Position numbers and translations under genes: made by a program. Under the pieces are notes generated by a model that worked only from the letters and a program-made list of their open reading frames with translations, was not told the origin of the DNA and did no database searches. From contig JADMJJ010000066.1 of the NCBI GenBank assembly GCA_018780645.1, forward strand, positions 1 through 36,261: DNA of 36,261 bases, read 5' to 3'. Positions within the stretch are counted from its first letter, which is position 1; every line of letters begins with the position of its first letter. This document shows, piece after piece, positions 35,732-36,261 of the stretch. Origin of the DNA: Burkholderiaceae bacterium (lineage in GTDB: Bacteria; Pseudomonadota; Gammaproteobacteria; Burkholderiales; Burkholderiaceae_C).

Positions 35732-36261
35732 TTGCTACCTATCCTCTACCTCGACGACCATCTGGTCGCGATTCATAAGCCCGCCGGCCTCCTGGTCCAC
35801 CGCACGGCGCTGGACGCCCACGAGCAGCGCTTTGCGCTGCAGATGCTGCGCGACCAGCTCGAGCGCACGGTCTGGCCGGTGCACCGCCTCGACAAGGGCA
35901 CCTCGGGCGTGCTGCTCTTCGCCCTGAGCCCGGACATGGCCCAGATGCTGTCGCTGATGTTCGAGCAGGGGCAGATGGACAAGCGCTACCAGGCCCTGGT
36001 GCGCGGCTGGCCGACGGCCGAGGCCGGGCGGGTGGACCACCCGCTGGCACGCGACCCCGAGCTGCCCTCGCAGGGCCAGGTCTTGCTGGAGGCCCGAACC
36101 GACTGGCGGCTGCTGGCCCGGGCCGAATGGCCGCTGGTCACCGATGCCCGTTTCGCCAGCAGCCGCTATGCCCTGCTGGAACTGGCGCCGCACAACGGCC
36201 GGCGCCACCAGATCCGCCGCCATCTGAAGCACATCGCCCATCCCATCATCGGCGACTCCAC
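35732..36261 (+). CDS. truC: TruC/RluA-family pseudouridine synthase (partial, runs off the right end)
   Basis: An open frame of 176 complete codons continues past the window end. It starts at TTG (LLPILYLDDHLVAIHKPAGL); no in-frame ATG or GTG lies nearby upstream. A small CCCCC-TGTT-GGGGG hairpin (35692-35705) lies about 27 bases before it. The catalytic motif VHRLDKGTSGVLLF contains the active-site Asp of the RluA superfamily, and KPAGLLVHRT near the start plus PHNGRRHQIRRHLKHI near the end fit TruC, which modifies U65 in some tRNAs. RluA-type relatives cannot be fully excluded because the C-terminus is missing. Confidence 0.85.
   Translation, partial: MLPILYLDDHLVAIHKPAGLLVHRTALDAHEQRFALQMLRDQLERTVWPVHRLDKGTSGVLLFALSPDMAQMLSLMFEQGQMDKRYQALVRGWPTAEAGRVDHPLARDPELPSQGQVLLEARTDWRLLARAEWPLVTDARFASSRYALLELAPHNGRRHQIRRHLKHIAHPIIGDS

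Overview
The window looks like chromosomal DNA of a high-GC betaproteobacterium of the order Burkholderiales, probably from the Roseateles/Rubrivivax/Leptothrix neighbourhood. This is inferred from gene content and order (polA beside a DUF2782 protein and type II thrB, a BPSS1780-family membrane protein, a PEP-CTERM protein, MocR beside LysE) and from strong G/C third-position bias. No rRNA, tRNA, CRISPR array, phage, plasmid gene or transposase was seen. Most of the window is ordinary housekeeping and metabolic DNA; the unusual part is the set of intergenic repeats.

Layout. 1-54 is the 3' end of an unidentified gene, and 102-395 is a twin-hairpin repeat. 452-3019 (+) is an acyl-CoA operon: AtuA-like protein, its separately encoded C-terminal-type domain, and a crotonase. 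3068-5060 (-) encodes TctA and TctB membrane subunits without a TctC. 5237-7825 (-) holds a GspE/PulE-type ATPase and a spermidine-synthase-like protein. 7869-10044 (-) is a tightly overlapping purU-tatD-hypoxanthine/uracil DNA glycosylase operon. 10141-11256 (-) is alanine dehydrogenase. 11660-12436 (+) is a PEP-CTERM protein behind a good sigma-54 promoter. 12488-15536 is a copper-resistance module (copZ leftward, copA-cueR rightward) with CueR-type operators between. 15639-17702 (+) is a LysE exporter and a MocR regulator. 17738-20926 (-) is an ABC lipoprotein-release module with two near-identical permeases around one LolD ATPase. 21002-21772 (+) is a periplasmic binding protein, 21789-24581 (-) is polA, and 24660-26919 (+) is DUF2782, thrB and a BPSS1780 protein. 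26999-29248 (-) is a PhoX-type phosphatase behind a clear Pho box. 29383-31989 (-) is an M1 aminopeptidase and 32019-34430 (-) is uvrD. 34480-34772 is the second, inverted copy of the twin-hairpin repeat. 34843-35241 (+) is a YchJ-like SEC-C protein, 35246-35629 (-) a small membrane protein, and 35732 to the window end (+) a partial TruC/RluA pseudouridine synthase.

The best candidate for something undescribed is the twin-hairpin element. Two copies of about 290 bp lie in opposite orientation near the two ends of the window. Each consists of two long imperfect palindromes built around a shared 56-nt core, joined by a linker. Between copies the palindrome arms differ in sequence while both sides still pair, which suggests that structure is what is conserved. 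A second, REPIN-like repeat family (ends GTAGCCCGGAT / ATCCGGGCTAC) occurs three times, each time at gene 3' ends. One copy supplies the stop codon and last residues of the MocR gene and another contains the ald stop codon.

Copper genes probably respond to CueR, phoX to PhoB, and the PEP-CTERM gene to RpoN with an enhancer-binding protein such as PrsR. These regulatory calls come from sequence motifs only.
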